From positions 1,116,001 to 1,180,000 of the forward strand of contig NZ_CP076668.1 of NCBI RefSeq assembly GCF_018968705.1: 64,000 bases of DNA, in the 5' to 3' direction. The notes under the pieces were generated by a model. It was not told where the DNA came from and did no database searches. It saw nothing but the letters and a program-made list of their open reading frames with translations. Shown one piece after another: positions 30,233 to 39,863 of the stretch; position 1 is the stretch's first letter, and each line of letters begins with the position of its first letter. Both the position numbers and the translations under genes were made by a program. This DNA is from Pseudomonas lijiangensis. GTDB lineage: Bacteria > Pseudomonadota > Gammaproteobacteria > Pseudomonadales > Pseudomonadaceae.

Positions 30233-30634
30233 TTACTGATTCAGGTCACGGTCGGGCTCAGGTCTGGACCAGAGCCACAGGTTGCCCATTGCCATGCCCG
30301 CGATCGCCAGGTAAAGCCACCAGACATGGTTGAGCAGGCTCAGCATCACGATGGCGCACACCAGCATGCTGATGGTCGCGCTGATCTTGGCGCTGCGCGT
30401 GACCAGTCGGCCATTGCGCCAGTTGCGCAGGAGCGGACCGAACACGCGATGGTTTTCCAGCCAGGCATTCAGGCGCGGCGAACTGCGGGTCGCGGCCCAG
30501 GCGGCCAGCAGAATGAACTCGGTGGTCGGCAGGCCGGGGATGAATATGGCGGCAATGCCTATCCCCAGGCTGACGTAAGCGAGGATGCCAAACAGAAAGC
30601 GCGAAAGTCTGGAGCCGGGCGGTTTATAGGTCAT
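30233..30634 (-). CDS. YbaN (DUF454) family inner-membrane protein
   Basis: This 133-residue protein has three to four hydrophobic helices and the DUF454 signature: LGIGIAAIFIPGLPTTEFILLAAWAATRSSPRLNAWLENHRVFGPLLRNWRNGR. Its function is unknown. I prefer ATG 30634, where family similarity starts. A start at 30694 would overlap the heme oxygenase stop as ATGA but its first codons encode a GC-rich hairpin, not a family-like segment. It may be co-transcribed with the heme oxygenase gene. Confidence 0.85.
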   Translation of the reverse strand: MTYKPPGSRLSRFLFGILAYVSLGIGIAAIFIPGLPTTEFILLAAWAATRSSPRLNAWLENHRVFGPLLRNWRNGRLVTRSAKISATISMLVCAIVMLSLLNHVWWLYLAIAGMAMGNLWLWSRPEPDRDLNQ

Positions 30635-30655
30635 GGTCACTACAGGCAGTTTCAC

Positions 30656-30690
30656 AAAGCCCGGCCAGCTTAACAGCACCGGGCGCTTTT
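30656..30690. other. Hairpin after the heme oxygenase stop codon
   Basis: GCCCGG and CCGGGC pair around a 14-base loop that has its own AGCT-type stem. The stem directly follows the heme oxygenase stop codon. Only TTT follows on the minus strand, so it would be a weak or partial terminator between heme oxygenase and the YbaN gene. Confidence 0.45.
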
Positions 30691-31305
30691 TCATGCCTGA
30701 ACCTGTTCGACCTGTGACGCATGGGCGTAAGCGTGTTGCAACAGCACGGCGAAGCGCTCGAACGCTGCAATGGCGCCTCGATCCAGTTGTGCTTCTTCTT
30801 CGGCACTGAATGTCAGGCCGTCCAGAGTCCGGATAAAGGTTTTCCAGCCTTCGGCACGGCCACCGGCAGGTTCACCCAGATGCCGTGCGCCAAAGCTTTC
30901 GCTGAGGTTCAGGGCCGCGGCGCGCTTGATCAGGAAGGCCGCACCCAGTTTCGAGCCCTCGGAGACGAACAGCCAGCCCAGGGCTTCGGCCTTGGCCGGA
31001 TTCTGCACGGCACCGGCGACGGATTGAGGGATGTCGGTGTTGAGGTCCGCAAGGTCGGCCCTGGCCTGTTCGGCACGGCAGCGGGCGGGCAGGTCGGCGA
31101 CGATCTGGATCAGCGCCGGGTCGTTGTAGAGGCTTTGCAGTTCCGCCTGGAAAAGGTACTGGGCAACGACAAAACGCTTGTAGCTTTCCAGGGTTTCGAA
31201 AGGTGCATTGGCCTTGACCGCCTTGTCGAGCTGCTCGTGGGGCGCATGGGTAATCTGGTTGAGACGCTGGGAACGCAGGGCAGGACGAGTCTGCTCGGTT
31301 GTCAT
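30691..31305 (-). CDS. hemO: Heme oxygenase (HemO/PigA type)
   Basis: This 204-residue cytoplasmic enzyme opens heme to biliverdin and releases iron and CO. It aligns well with Pseudomonas HemO/PigA: LRSQRLNQITHAPHEQLDKAV holds the proximal histidine, then RFVVAQYLFQAEL, and EALGWLFVSEGSKLGAAFLIKRAAALNLSESFGARHL forms the distal helix. It lies 127 bases downstream of the heme receptor gene, on the same strand, which ties it to use of imported heme as an iron source. A terminator between the two suggests that it also has its own promoter. Confidence 0.94.
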   Translation of the reverse strand: MTTEQTRPALRSQRLNQITHAPHEQLDKAVKANAPFETLESYKRFVVAQYLFQAELQSLYNDPALIQIVADLPARCRAEQARADLADLNTDIPQSVAGAVQNPAKAEALGWLFVSEGSKLGAAFLIKRAAALNLSESFGARHLGEPAGGRAEGWKTFIRTLDGLTFSAEEEAQLDRGAIAAFERFAVLLQHAYAHASQVEQVQA

Positions 31306-31370
31306 CAGGTTCTTCCTTGCAAAATGAAAGGGCGTTGTTGAATAGACGAATGGCCAGCCCCCAAAGCGTA

Positions 31371-31408
31371 AAAAAACACGCCGCCGATCGGGCTCGATGG
31401 CGTGTTTT
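31371..31408 (-). terminator. Terminator of the heme receptor gene
   Basis: AAAACACGCC (31373-31382) and GGCGTGTTTT (31399-31408) form a perfect 10-bp stem, followed on the minus strand by a run of T. It begins about 25 bases past the receptor stop codon. Confidence 0.88.
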
Positions 31409-31432
31409 CCGCAGGGCTGGTGATGGCTGGAA

Positions 31433-34003
31433 TCAGATGTCCCAGACCAGATTGACGCTGAAGTTACGGCCCGGCTGGGTCAGGCGATCCAGGTTGGCCG
31501 GCGCGGTAGCACCTGCTTCACCCACGCCGTCGTAGCCGCGTACGTCATCCCAGAGCCAGTATTTCTTGTCGGTCAGGTTGTAGAGACCGGCATTGACGGT
31601 GACGTCGTTCGTGACCTTGTAATAGCCGGTCAGATCCAGAATGCCGAAGCCCGGTGTGCGGAACTGTGAGGCCGAGCCGTCCGGCTCGTGGAATTCGCTG
31701 TCATCCACGCGAGTCTTGCGCTTGACCAGTGTCCAGTTCAGCAGGCCTCCGTAGTTGTCCTGCTCGTAGCCCAGGCCGAAAACGCCGGTCAGCGGGTTGA
31801 CGCTGTTGAGCGGTTCGCCCGTGTCGTTGTTGCGGCCCTGAGCGTAGGCAATCGAGCCCTGGGTGTAGAGGCCTTGCGGCGCGCCGAAGCTGTCGAGGTT
31901 CAGGCGACCCTTGACCTCGGCGCCTTTGATGGTGGCGTGCTTGATGTTGTAGGACTGGAAGGTGAGCTCATCGTAACCGGCAGCCAGACCGTCTTCGTTG
32001 ATGAAGTCGCGGTACTTGTTATAGAACACGGCGACATCGAACGAACCGGACTCGAAGCGGCCATGCAGCCCGGTTTCATAGCTTTTGCTCTTTTCCGGCT
32101 CAAGGTTCGGGTTGGGCTCGACCACATAACCGGCCGTGGTGTTTTCAAAGCTGCCGTACAACGCCTTGGCCGATGGGGTCCGGAAACCTTCGGCGTACTG
32201 GCCGTACCAGGTGTATTCGTTGGTCAGGGCGTAGGTCACGCCGAGTTTGGGCGATACCCGGTCCCAGGTCCTGTCCTTGTTATTGCCACCGCTGGGATCG
32301 TCCAGCCCTTCGGAGTTGAGGAACTCCTCGGTCATCTTCGGGTTCAGGCGGGTGTAGCTGTAGCGCACGCCGGGCATGAAGGTCCATTTGTTCCAGCTGA
32401 TCTGATCCTGAGCGAACAGCGCATAGCTGGTGATGGTCGGGTCCGGGAAGTCGCTGGTCGGCACCGGGTTATCGCTGGCCACAGGGCTGATGGCTCCGGC
32501 CACGGTACAGGCACCGAGCACCCGTGCACAGATTGCGCTACCGGTACGCAGGCCGGTGACTTTCTGCTGTTTGAGGGTCGTGCCGTAGGTCAGCACATGA
32601 TCGGTGCTGCCAATCGCGAATGCCTTGTCGAGCTGGGCATCGAAGATCCACTGCTTTTCCTGGTAGGTCGTGTCGCGGTAGCGCAGCAGGTCGCGGCTGA
32701 ACGGGAAATAGCGCTCACGGGTGCTCTGTTCTGTCTTGGCATCCTGATAGTTCAGGCTCCACTTGACCTTGTCGGCCAGCAGGCTGTCGAGGGCAAAGTC
32801 GTGTTCGATGCCAACGCGTTCGCGGGTGATGGTGTCGTTGGTGGTGCGACCGCGGTACATGCCAACTCCGACGCCATTGCCGAACGGCCCGCCGACGGCG
32901 CTGAGCTGATTGGTGTCGCGATCATCCTTGTACTTTTCGTAGGTCAGCGCCAGGCGCGAGTCGTCGGCGTAGTTCCAGCCAAGCTTGGCCAGCACATTCT
33001 TTGCGCGCTGGTCTTCCGGGTTGGCCTCGGTGCGGGTCAGGCCGGTGCCGCTGGTGCTGCCGTAGGATTCGGTTTCATGGCCTTCGCGCTGGCTCAGGTG
33101 CAGCAACGCGTCGAAATCACCCAGGCGACCGGCGACGGTGCCCGAGGTCAGCCAGCTTTCATCGGCCGAGCTGTAACCGGTTTTCAGGCGGGCGCCGACA
33201 TCTTTGCCGGGCTTGATGATGTCTTCCGGGTCCAGGGTGTAGTAACTGACCACACCACCGATGGCGCTGCTGCCGTAAAGCGCCGAGGCCGGGCCGCGGA
33301 GGATTTCGACGCGCTTGACGATTTCCGGGTCCACGTAATTGCGACGGGTCTGGGCGAAGGGGCCGGTGAAGAAACTGTCCGGCACTTCGACGCCATCGAT
33401 CTGGGTCAGGACCCGGTTACCGTCGATGCCTCGAATGTTGTAGCCGGTGGTGCCGCCACGCTGGCCTGCGCCGCCCACCGAGACACCGGGTTCGTTGCGT
33501 ACCAGGTCGCGAATGTCATTGACGTTGCCTCGGTCCAGCTCGGTGCGCTCGTGCACGCTGACGGTCGTGGGCACCGAAGCGATGTCCTGTTCCTGGCGCG
33601 TGGCGCTGACGGTTGTCTGCTCAAGAGCAATGACTCCGGCGACGCGCTTTTCCAGCACGATGTTGTTGTCACCCAGATTGCGATAGCTCAACTGGCTGCC
33701 CGACAGCAGGCGTTCCAGTGCCTGAGCGGGCTGCAGGTTGCCATTGGCGCCAGGGGAGACGACGTTTTGCGCCAGGTCCGATGACACGCCGACCTGCCAG
33801 CCAGTAACACGGCTGAACTCATTGAGCGCAGAAACCAGCGGTTGTCGGGTAATCGAGAAGGTGTAAGTACCGGCAGCCCGTGCCTGTGGAGCGTTTTCGG
33901 TCGCGGCGACGGCGGGCATCGCCTGCATGCCGGCGCTGAAAACCGCCACGGTCAGCAGCGAAAGTGCGAATCGCTTGCGCGTGTGAGTGAACGAGGATGA
34001 CAT
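31433..34003 (-). CDS. hxuA: TonB-dependent heme receptor with N-terminal signalling domain (HxuA type)
   Basis: This 856-residue outer-membrane protein has a signal peptide (LSLLTVAVFSAGMQAMPAVAA), a secretin/TonB short N-terminal domain (residues about 45-115: SALNEFSRVTGWQVGVSS), which contacts the anti-sigma factor, a plug (RDLVRNEPGVSVGGAGQRGGTTGYNIRGIDG), and a 22-strand barrel ending FSVNLVWDI. Heme-receptor marks FRTP and NPNL (GFRTPSAKALYG, EPNPNLEPEKS) are present. The gene follows the anti-sigma and ECF sigma genes, so it both imports heme and reports it. The layout matches HxuIRA of P. aeruginosa and the equivalent P. putida locus. Confidence 0.9.
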   Translation of the reverse strand: MSSSFTHTRKRFALSLLTVAVFSAGMQAMPAVAATENAPQARAAGTYTFSITRQPLVSALNEFSRVTGWQVGVSSDLAQNVVSPGANGNLQPAQALERLLSGSQLSYRNLGDNNIVLEKRVAGVIALEQTTVSATRQEQDIASVPTTVSVHERTELDRGNVNDIRDLVRNEPGVSVGGAGQRGGTTGYNIRGIDGNRVLTQIDGVEVPDSFFTGPFAQTRRNYVDPEIVKRVEILRGPASALYGSSAIGGVVSYYTLDPEDIIKPGKDVGARLKTGYSSADESWLTSGTVAGRLGDFDALLHLSQREGHETESYGSTSGTGLTRTEANPEDQRAKNVLAKLGWNYADDSRLALTYEKYKDDRDTNQLSAVGGPFGNGVGVGMYRGRTTNDTITRERVGIEHDFALDSLLADKVKWSLNYQDAKTEQSTRERYFPFSRDLLRYRDTTYQEKQWIFDAQLDKAFAIGSTDHVLTYGTTLKQQKVTGLRTGSAICARVLGACTVAGAISPVASDNPVPTSDFPDPTITSYALFAQDQISWNKWTFMPGVRYSYTRLNPKMTEEFLNSEGLDDPSGGNNKDRTWDRVSPKLGVTYALTNEYTWYGQYAEGFRTPSAKALYGSFENTTAGYVVEPNPNLEPEKSKSYETGLHGRFESGSFDVAVFYNKYRDFINEDGLAAGYDELTFQSYNIKHATIKGAEVKGRLNLDSFGAPQGLYTQGSIAYAQGRNNDTGEPLNSVNPLTGVFGLGYEQDNYGGLLNWTLVKRKTRVDDSEFHEPDGSASQFRTPGFGILDLTGYYKVTNDVTVNAGLYNLTDKKYWLWDDVRGYDGVGEAGATAPANLDRLTQPGRNFSVNLVWDI

Positions 34004-34127
34004 CTGTGGCGCTCCCTGACGTACTGCTGGTTATAGTGTTGTGCTGCTGATTGTTAATACGAATCAGTTGCATCGGCTATGACTAGACGAACGAGGGAAG
34101 GCGAGTGCGTAAAAAAAGTTTTGTCGA

Positions 34128-35087
34128 TCAGTTGATGAGTACGACGGCGGGCAATTCACGCACGTTGGCCGAGGTGATGTGCGCCAGTGAACGCACCACG
34201 TTCAGGGGATTATCCAGCTTGTAGTTGCCGGTCACGGTGATGCGATCCAGTGCCGGATTGGTGTTGATGATCCAGCCGGGATAGTAGCGTCGCAGCTCTG
34301 CCAGCACTTCACCGAGCGGGCTGTTATCGAAAATCAGGCGGCCCTGAATCCAGGCCAGGTCTCTGTCCGGATCGAGTCTTTCCCGATGGCCAAAGCCCGA
34401 TGGGCCTACACGCACGCTGTCGCCCGCACCGAGACTGACTCTGGAGTCGCCGCGTATGGCACTGACGTCAACTGCGCCACGCTGCACCTGAACCCGCGCC
34501 TCGCCATCGAGGTAACGCACCGAAAACTCGGTGCTGTTGGCGCTCATGCGGATCGGGCCTGCTTCGATTTCCATCGGCACGTTCGGGTCGAGGGCCACGT
34601 TGAAATAGGCTTCTCCTCGATAAAGGTGTGCCACACGCTGGCCGTCGTCCAGGTGGCTGGAAAAGGCCGAGTCGGTGTTGAGCAATACTTTCGAGCCATC
34701 GGTCAGTTCAAGGCGCTGGCGTTCGCCCACCACGGTCAGGTGATCGGCCTGGATGCGCAGCGGCAGGTTGCTGAAGTTGAACAATCCCAACAGCAGAACG
34801 GCGGCCATCGCCACAGGCTTCCAGTGTGGCCGGATACGCTGCCACGCCGAAGGCTTGCGCGGTGACTGTAAGGTCGCCGCCGCGTGTTGCACCGTTTGCG
34901 AGTTCCAGATGGCCTGTGCCTTCTCGAAGGCTTTGGCATGGGCAGGGTCGGCTTGCAGCCAGGCTTCGAAACGCTCCTGCTGCCGAGGGTCTGCGCCTTC
35001 CAGTTCGATCAGCCAGGTCAGGGCTTGATCCATTGCGCTGTCACTCAGTACATCCTGGGCAAGCGACTGCGGGCGTTCTGTTTTCAA
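34128..35087 (-). CDS. hxuR: FecR-type anti-sigma factor (HxuR type)
   Basis: This 319-residue protein has a cytoplasmic DUF4880/FecR-N domain (ALTWLIELEGADPRQQERFEAWLQADPAHAKAFEKAQAIWN), one membrane helix (VAMAAVLLLGLFNF, about residue 92), a periplasmic FecR domain (ELTDGSKVLLNTDSAFS) and a C-terminal secretin/TonB-like domain. It passes the signal from the receptor to the sigma factor. I use TTG at 35087 because GAGGA lies 5 bases upstream; ATG 35033 is the alternative. It starts 76 bases after the sigma gene. Confidence 0.9.
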   Translation of the reverse strand: MKTERPQSLAQDVLSDSAMDQALTWLIELEGADPRQQERFEAWLQADPAHAKAFEKAQAIWNSQTVQHAAATLQSPRKPSAWQRIRPHWKPVAMAAVLLLGLFNFSNLPLRIQADHLTVVGERQRLELTDGSKVLLNTDSAFSSHLDDGQRVAHLYRGEAYFNVALDPNVPMEIEAGPIRMSANSTEFSVRYLDGEARVQVQRGAVDVSAIRGDSRVSLGAGDSVRVGPSGFGHRERLDPDRDLAWIQGRLIFDNSPLGEVLAELRRYYPGWIINTNPALDRITVTGNYKLDNPLNVVRSLAHITSANVRELPAVVLIN

Positions 35088-35163
35088 GGTGTTCCTCGGC
35101 TGCTTCGGTTCGATCTGTTTGCATCAGTGCGGGCTCGCAGACTGCGGCAGCGTCCAGGCGCGG

Positions 35164-35682
35164 TCAAGCCAGGTCGAGTCTTGCCACGACTCCCACACAG
35201 ATCGCCATGATCAGTTTCAGTTCTTTTTGTATGGTGCTTGCAGAGATGTCCAGTTGTTCGGCGATCTCCAGATAGCTGCATCCGTTAAGGCGGCTCAACG
35301 TGAATATTTTCTGTTGCCGCGGGCTGAGTTTACCCACAGTGGCACTGAGGCTTTCAAGCAGGCGCTTGGCGTGAGTGGCATCTTCGGGCGTGCTGAGTTG
35401 CGCGATGACACTTTCGATCTGCTCGGCGGGAGCATCTTCGACCAGGGTGCGGCCATGAATGCGGCGCGAGCGCAAATGATCCAGCGCCAGATTGCGGGCG
35501 GTCTGGTAGACGAAGGGTTCCAGGTGATCTATCGGGCGTTCGGTCAGGGCGCGGGTGACCCGCAGCCAGGTTTCCTGCAGCAGGTCTTCGGCGGTACTGT
35601 GATTGCCCACCATGCCTTGCAAGGTTCGCAACAGCACCTCGCGTTGAGCGACAAACACGTCATTGAAGTGCGATTGCGACAC
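35164..35682 (-). CDS. hxuI: ECF sigma factor, FecI type (HxuI type)
   Basis: This 172-residue sigma factor has region 2 (LRTLQGMVGNHSTAEDLLQETWLRVTRAL) and region 4 (LSPRQQKIFTLSRLNGCSYLEIAEQLDISASTIQKEL). It should drive transcription of the heme receptor when heme binds. The start is GTG at 35682, with CAGGTG five bases before it; no in-frame ATG lies near. A perfect Fur-type palindrome lies 26 bases upstream, so low iron turns the locus on. Confidence 0.92.
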   Translation of the reverse strand: MSQSHFNDVFVAQREVLLRTLQGMVGNHSTAEDLLQETWLRVTRALTERPIDHLEPFVYQTARNLALDHLRSRRIHGRTLVEDAPAEQIESVIAQLSTPEDATHAKRLLESLSATVGKLSPRQQKIFTLSRLNGCSYLEIAEQLDISASTIQKELKLIMAICVGVVARLDLA

Positions 35683-35707
35683 AGAAACACCTGACCGGGA
35701 AAATCAG

Positions 35708-35730
35708 TGGATGATAATGCTTATCATCCA
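35708..35730 (-). promoter_or_regulatory. Fur box upstream of the ECF sigma gene
   Basis: TGGATGATAA (35708-35717) and TTATCATCCA (35721-35730) are perfect 10-base inverted arms around TGC. The core matches the GATAATGATAATCATTATC Fur consensus at most positions. It lies 26-48 bases upstream of the GTG start, where repressor would cover the promoter. Confidence 0.88.
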
Positions 35731-35777
35731 CATATTCGGTCAAGTCGGCTTTCTGTATTTTTCTTGATACTCGGCTG

Positions 35778-36779
35778 TTACTGCGCGTTGTGCAGCGCCA
35801 GGCAGTTGTCGAGCATACGGTTGGAGAACGCCCACTCATTGTCGTACCAGGCCAGTACCTTGAGCAGCTTGCCGCTGACCTTGGTGTGGTTGGCGTCGAA
35901 GATCGACGACAGCGGGTTATGGTTGAAGTCGTGAGAAACCAGCGGCAGGGTGTTGTAGCCCAGAATCCTGGAGTGCTGGCTGGCTTCCTTGAGCAGTGCG
36001 TTGACTTCGTCGGCGGTGGTTTCGCGTTTGATGTTGACGGTCAGGTCCACCAGGGAAACGTTGATCACCGGTACCCGCACGGCCATGCCGGTGAGCTTGC
36101 CCGCCAGTTCCGGCAGCACCAGACCAACGGCTTCGGCTGCGCCGGTCTTGCTCGGGATCATCGATTGAGTGGCCGAGCGGGCGCGATACGGATCGGTGTG
36201 ATACACATCGATCAGGTTCTGGTCATTGGTGTAGGCGTGGATAGTGGTCATCAGGCCGCTTTCGATGCCCAGCTCGCGATGCAGCACCTGAGCAACCGGT
36301 GCCAGGCAGTTGGTGGTGCACGAAGCGCTGGAGATAATCTGATGCGATTGACGCAGGGTATCGTGGTTGACGCCGTATACGATGGTGGCGTCCGCGCCTT
36401 TGGCGGGAGCCGAAATAATCACTTTCTTTGCCCCGGCGGTGATGTGCGCGGCGGCTTTTTCGCGGTCGGTGAACAGACCGGTGCATTCAAAGACGACATC
36501 GATATTCTGGGCTTTCCATGGCAACTCGGCAGGGTTGCGGATGGCGCTGACAGCGATACGGTCACCATTGACTGTCAGGCTTTCGCTGTCGCATTCGACG
36601 GTGCCGGAGAACGGGCCGTGAACTGTATCGAAACGCAGCAGATGAGCGTTCATCTCGCTATTGCCCAGATCGTTGATAGCGACGACCTGCAGGTCTTGCC
36701 GGTAACCTTGGGTATAGAGTGCGCGTAGGACGTTACGGCCGATCCGGCCAAAACCGTTGATTGCAATGCGAATAGTCAT
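35778..36779 (-). CDS. gap: Glyceraldehyde-3-phosphate dehydrogenase
   Basis: This 333-residue NAD-dependent enzyme has the nucleotide-binding start [19 protein letters not shown] and the catalytic cysteine in [12 protein letters not shown], followed by IHAYTNDQ. It acts downstream of the Entner-Doudoroff aldolase. ATG 36779 has AAGGA 7 bases upstream; an earlier in-frame start adds only 5 residues. It is divergent from edd, and two HexR-like operators lie between them, so it belongs to the glucose regulon (gap-1 of P. putida). Confidence 0.95.
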   Translation of the reverse strand: MTIRIAINGFGRIGRNVLRALYTQGYRQDLQVVAINDLGNSEMNAHLLRFDTVHGPFSGTVECDSESLTVNGDRIAVSAIRNPAELPWKAQNIDVVFECTGLFTDREKAAAHITAGAKKVIISAPAKGADATIVYGVNHDTLRQSHQIISSASCTTNCLAPVAQVLHRELGIESGLMTTIHAYTNDQNLIDVYHTDPYRARSATQSMIPSKTGAAEAVGLVLPELAGKLTGMAVRVPVINVSLVDLTVNIKRETTADEVNALLKEASQHSRILGYNTLPLVSHDFNHNPLSSIFDANHTKVSGKLLKVLAWYDNEWAFSNRMLDNCLALHNAQ

Positions 36780-36800
36780 ACAGTCGTCCTTCAAGAATTG

Positions 36801-36815
36801 TTGTTGGAATTACAA
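36801..36815. promoter_or_regulatory. HexR-like operator 1 (gap side)
   Basis: TTGTTGGAATTACAA fits the TTGT-N7-ACAA site reported for HexR in P. putida. It lies 22 bases upstream of the gap start codon, in the divergent gap/edd promoter region. Confidence 0.75.
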
Positions 36816-36862
36816 GATTATTCTCATAAAAATAGAAAACAAGCATTTTTAGTGGCAATATT

Positions 36863-36877
36863 TTGTTTTATCTACAA
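36863..36877. promoter_or_regulatory. HexR-like operator 2 (edd side)
   Basis: TTGTTTTATCTACAA is a second TTGT-N7-ACAA match, 62 bases from the first (about six helical turns). It probably controls edd-glk-gltR-gtrS. Confidence 0.75.
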
Positions 36878-36998
36878 CTACAAGCCTGAAAGGCTGCTTC
36901 AGTTGATCGAGATCAGGTTTTTTGCGCCTTGGCGCAGCATCCCGATAGCTGGCATGGTCTTTACGGGTGACCATAGACGTTAGCCTGGAGTTCATCAC

Positions 36999-38825
36999 AT
37001 GCATCCCCGCATTCTTGAGGTAACCGAGCGTCTCATCGCTCGCAGTCGCGAAACCCGTCAGCGCTACCTTCAACTGATTCGCGGCGCAGCGAGCGACGGC
37101 CCGATGCGCGGCAAGCTGCAGTGCGCCAACTTTGCCCATGGTGTGGCCGGGTGCGGCACCGAGGACAAGCAGAACCTGCGCATGATGAACGCCGCCAACG
37201 TCGCAATTGTTTCTTCATATAACGACATGCTCTCGGCGCATCAGCCGTACGAAGTCTTTCCTGCCCAGATCAAACAGGCGTTGCGTGACATCGGTTCGGT
37301 CGGTCAGTTTGCGGGCGGCGTGCCGGCCATGTGCGATGGCGTGACCCAGGGCGAGCCGGGCATGGAACTGGCCATCGCCAGTCGTGAAGTGATCGCCATG
37401 TCCACAGCCGTGGCGCTGTCCCACAACATGTTCGATGCGGCATTGATGCTGGGCATCTGCGACAAGATCGTGCCGGGCCTGATGATGGGGGCGCTGCGTT
37501 TCGGCCATCTGCCGACCATCTTCGTACCCGGCGGGCCGATGGTTTCCGGTATTTCCAACAAGGAAAAGGCCGATGTGCGCCAGCGCTACGCCGAAGGCAA
37601 GGCGACCCGCGAGCAATTGCTGGACTCGGAGATGAAGTCCTACCACGGCCCGGGTACCTGCACCTTCTACGGCACGGCCAATACCAACCAGTTGCTGATG
37701 GAGGTCATGGGTCTGCACCTGCCGGGCGCGTCGTTCGTCAACCCGGGCACTCCGCTGCGCGATGCGCTGACCGTCGAAGCCGCCCGGCAGGTTACCCGCC
37801 TGACCAAACAGAGTGGCGAGTTCATGCCCATTGGCGAAATCGTCGATGAGCGGGTGCTGGTCAACTCCATCGTGGCCCTGCACGCCACGGGTGGTTCCAC
37901 CAACCACACCCTCCACATGCCGGCCATTGCCCAGGCTGCCGGTATCCAGTTGACCTGGCAGGACATGGCCGACCTGTCGGAAGTCGTGCCGACCCTGAGT
38001 CACGTCTACCCCAACGGCAAGGCTGACATCAACCACTTCCAGGCGGCGGGCGGCATGTCGTTCCTGATCCGCGAACTGCTGGCGGCCGGCCTGCTCCATG
38101 AAGACGTCAACACCGTGGCAGGGCGTGGCCTGAGCCGTTACACCCGGGAGCCTTTCCTGGAAGATGGCAAGCTGGTCTGGCGCGAAGGTCCGCTGCAGAG
38201 TCTGGACGAAAGCATTCTGCGCCCGGTGGCGCGTCCGTTTTCTCCTGAAGGCGGTCTGCGGGTCATGGAAGGCAACCTGGGACGCGGCGTGATGAAAGTC
38301 TCCGCCGTGGCACCCGAACATCAGATCGTCGAAGCTCCGGCCAGGGTTTTCCAGGATCAGCAGGATCTGGCCGACGCCTTCAAGGCCGGCGAGCTGGAGC
38401 GGGATTTCGTGGCGGTGATGCGCTTCCAGGGGCCGCGCTCCAACGGCATGCCTGAGCTGCACAAGATGACGCCGTTCCTGGGCGTGCTTCAGGATCGCGG
38501 TTTCAAGGTTGCCCTGGTGACTGACGGTCGCATGTCCGGTGCCTCGGGCAAGATCCCGGCTGCGATCCATGTCTGCCCGGAAGCCTTTGATGGTGGCCCT
38601 TTGGCTCTTGTGCGGGATGGTGACGTGATTCGCGTCGATGGCGTAAAAGGCACGTTGCAAGTTCTGGTCGAAGCGTCAGAATTGGGAGCCAGACAACCGG
38701 CAGTCAGCCAGCTCGACAATGGTGTCGGCTGTGGCCGTGAACTGTTCGGCTTCATGCGCATGGCCTTCAGCTCGGCGGAGCAGGGTGCCAGCGCGTTTAC
38801 TTCAAACCTGGAGACGCTCAAGTGA
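36999..38825 (+). CDS. edd: 6-Phosphogluconate dehydratase
   Basis: This 608-residue iron-sulfur enzyme turns 6-phosphogluconate into KDPG, the first committed Entner-Doudoroff step. It belongs to the ILVD/EDD family: [53 protein letters not shown] includes cluster cysteines, and the C-terminal [23 protein letters not shown] is typical. The length is normal. It is the first gene of the edd-glk-gltR-gtrS operon; glk overlaps its stop codon. Confidence 0.97.
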   Translation: MHPRILEVTERLIARSRETRQRYLQLIRGAASDGPMRGKLQCANFAHGVAGCGTEDKQNLRMMNAANVAIVSSYNDMLSAHQPYEVFPAQIKQALRDIGSVGQFAGGVPAMCDGVTQGEPGMELAIASREVIAMSTAVALSHNMFDAALMLGICDKIVPGLMMGALRFGHLPTIFVPGGPMVSGISNKEKADVRQRYAEGKATREQLLDSEMKSYHGPGTCTFYGTANTNQLLMEVMGLHLPGASFVNPGTPLRDALTVEAARQVTRLTKQSGEFMPIGEIVDERVLVNSIVALHATGGSTNHTLHMPAIAQAAGIQLTWQDMADLSEVVPTLSHVYPNGKADINHFQAAGGMSFLIRELLAAGLLHEDVNTVAGRGLSRYTREPFLEDGKLVWREGPLQSLDESILRPVARPFSPEGGLRVMEGNLGRGVMKVSAVAPEHQIVEAPARVFQDQQDLADAFKAGELERDFVAVMRFQGPRSNGMPELHKMTPFLGVLQDRGFKVALVTDGRMSGASGKIPAAIHVCPEAFDGGPLALVRDGDVIRVDGVKGTLQVLVEASELGARQPAVSQLDNGVGCGRELFGFMRMAFSSAEQGASAFTSNLETLK

Positions 38826-39787
38826 AATTGGCTCTGGTCGGTGATATTGGCGGCACCAATGCACGTTTTGCCATTTGGGAAGACGACAAGCTGCATTCGA
38901 TCCGGGTATTCCCTACTGCCGATTACGCCGGGCCGGAACAAGCCATCGAGATCTATCTGCAGGACCTCGATCTGCAACGTGGTGATATCGGCTTCGTCTG
39001 TCTGGCCGTGGCCGGTCCGGTGGACGGCGATGAGTTCTATTTCACCAACAGCAACTGGCAACTGAGCCGCTCGAAGTTTTGCGCCAACCTGAAGGTCGAT
39101 GAGCTGTTGCTGATCAACGACTTCACGGCCATGGCCCTGGGCATGACCCGCCTGCGTGATGATGAATACCTGACCATCTGTCACGGCATCGGCAAGCCGG
39201 ATCGTCCGCGTGTGGTGGTAGGGCCGGGAACCGGGCTTGGCGTCGGGACTCTGATCAGCACCGGCGAAGGCCGCTGGATGGCCTTGCCCGGCGAGGGTGG
39301 CCATGTGGACCTGCCGATCGGTACGGCCCGTGAAGCCTTGCTGTGGACGCGGCTGATGGCCGAGCACGAGCATGTCAGTGCCGAGACGGTCCTGAGCGGC
39401 GCAGGCCTGTTGCAGCTGTATCAGGTCAGTTGTGCGCTGGACGATATCGAGCCGGTACTCAAGTCGCCTGCTGCCATTACTTCGGCTGCGCTGTCGGGTG
39501 ATCCGGTGGCGGCCGGGGTTCTGGATCAGTTCTGTGTGTTTCTGGGCCGGGTGGTGGGCAATAACGTCCTCACGCTGGGCGGCCTGGGTGGGGTATATAT
39601 CGTGGGTGGCGTGGTGCCACGCTTCGTCGACTTCTTCAGCAACAGCGGCTTCAAGCGCGCACTCGCTGAAAAAGGCGTGATGAGCGATTATTTCAAAGGC
39701 CTGCCGGTATGGCTGGTCACTGCCGAGTATCCCGGCCTGATGGGCGCGGGTGTCGCATTGCAACAGGCGTTTGGAAAGGATCTCTGA
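38822..39787 (+). CDS. glk: Glucokinase
   Basis: This 321-residue bacterial-type glucokinase phosphorylates glucose with ATP. It has the phosphate-1 loop [15 protein letters not shown], the sugar-binding [10 protein letters not shown], the [14 protein letters not shown] loop and the GEGGHVDLP segment. The start is GTG at 38822, overlapping the edd stop as GTGA, so translation is coupled. The product feeds Zwf. Confidence 0.96.
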   Translation: MKLALVGDIGGTNARFAIWEDDKLHSIRVFPTADYAGPEQAIEIYLQDLDLQRGDIGFVCLAVAGPVDGDEFYFTNSNWQLSRSKFCANLKVDELLLINDFTAMALGMTRLRDDEYLTICHGIGKPDRPRVVVGPGTGLGVGTLISTGEGRWMALPGEGGHVDLPIGTAREALLWTRLMAEHEHVSAETVLSGAGLLQLYQVSCALDDIEPVLKSPAAITSAALSGDPVAAGVLDQFCVFLGRVVGNNVLTLGGLGGVYIVGGVVPRFVDFFSNSGFKRALAEKGVMSDYFKGLPVWLVTAEYPGLMGAGVALQQAFGKDL

Positions 39788-39825
39788 TCCGTTTTCCCGT
39801 CGCTGTATGTCACGGATGGCAACTC

Positions 39826-39836
39826 AATAAAAACAA
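39826..39836 (+). promoter_or_regulatory. A-rich Hfq/Crc-type motif before gltR
   Basis: AATAAAAACAA fits AAnAAnAAnAA. It lies 27 bases before the TTG start of gltR, near its ribosome binding site AAGGA. Such motifs are bound by Hfq with Crc in Pseudomonas to repress translation. Confidence 0.55.
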
Positions 39837-39863
39837 CGTCACTGTCAACAAGGACGATTCAAT

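Noticed and set aside
31688..33784. A 698-codon open frame on the plus strand opposite the heme receptor
   Set aside because: It mirrors a receptor gene with a signal peptide and all expected domains.
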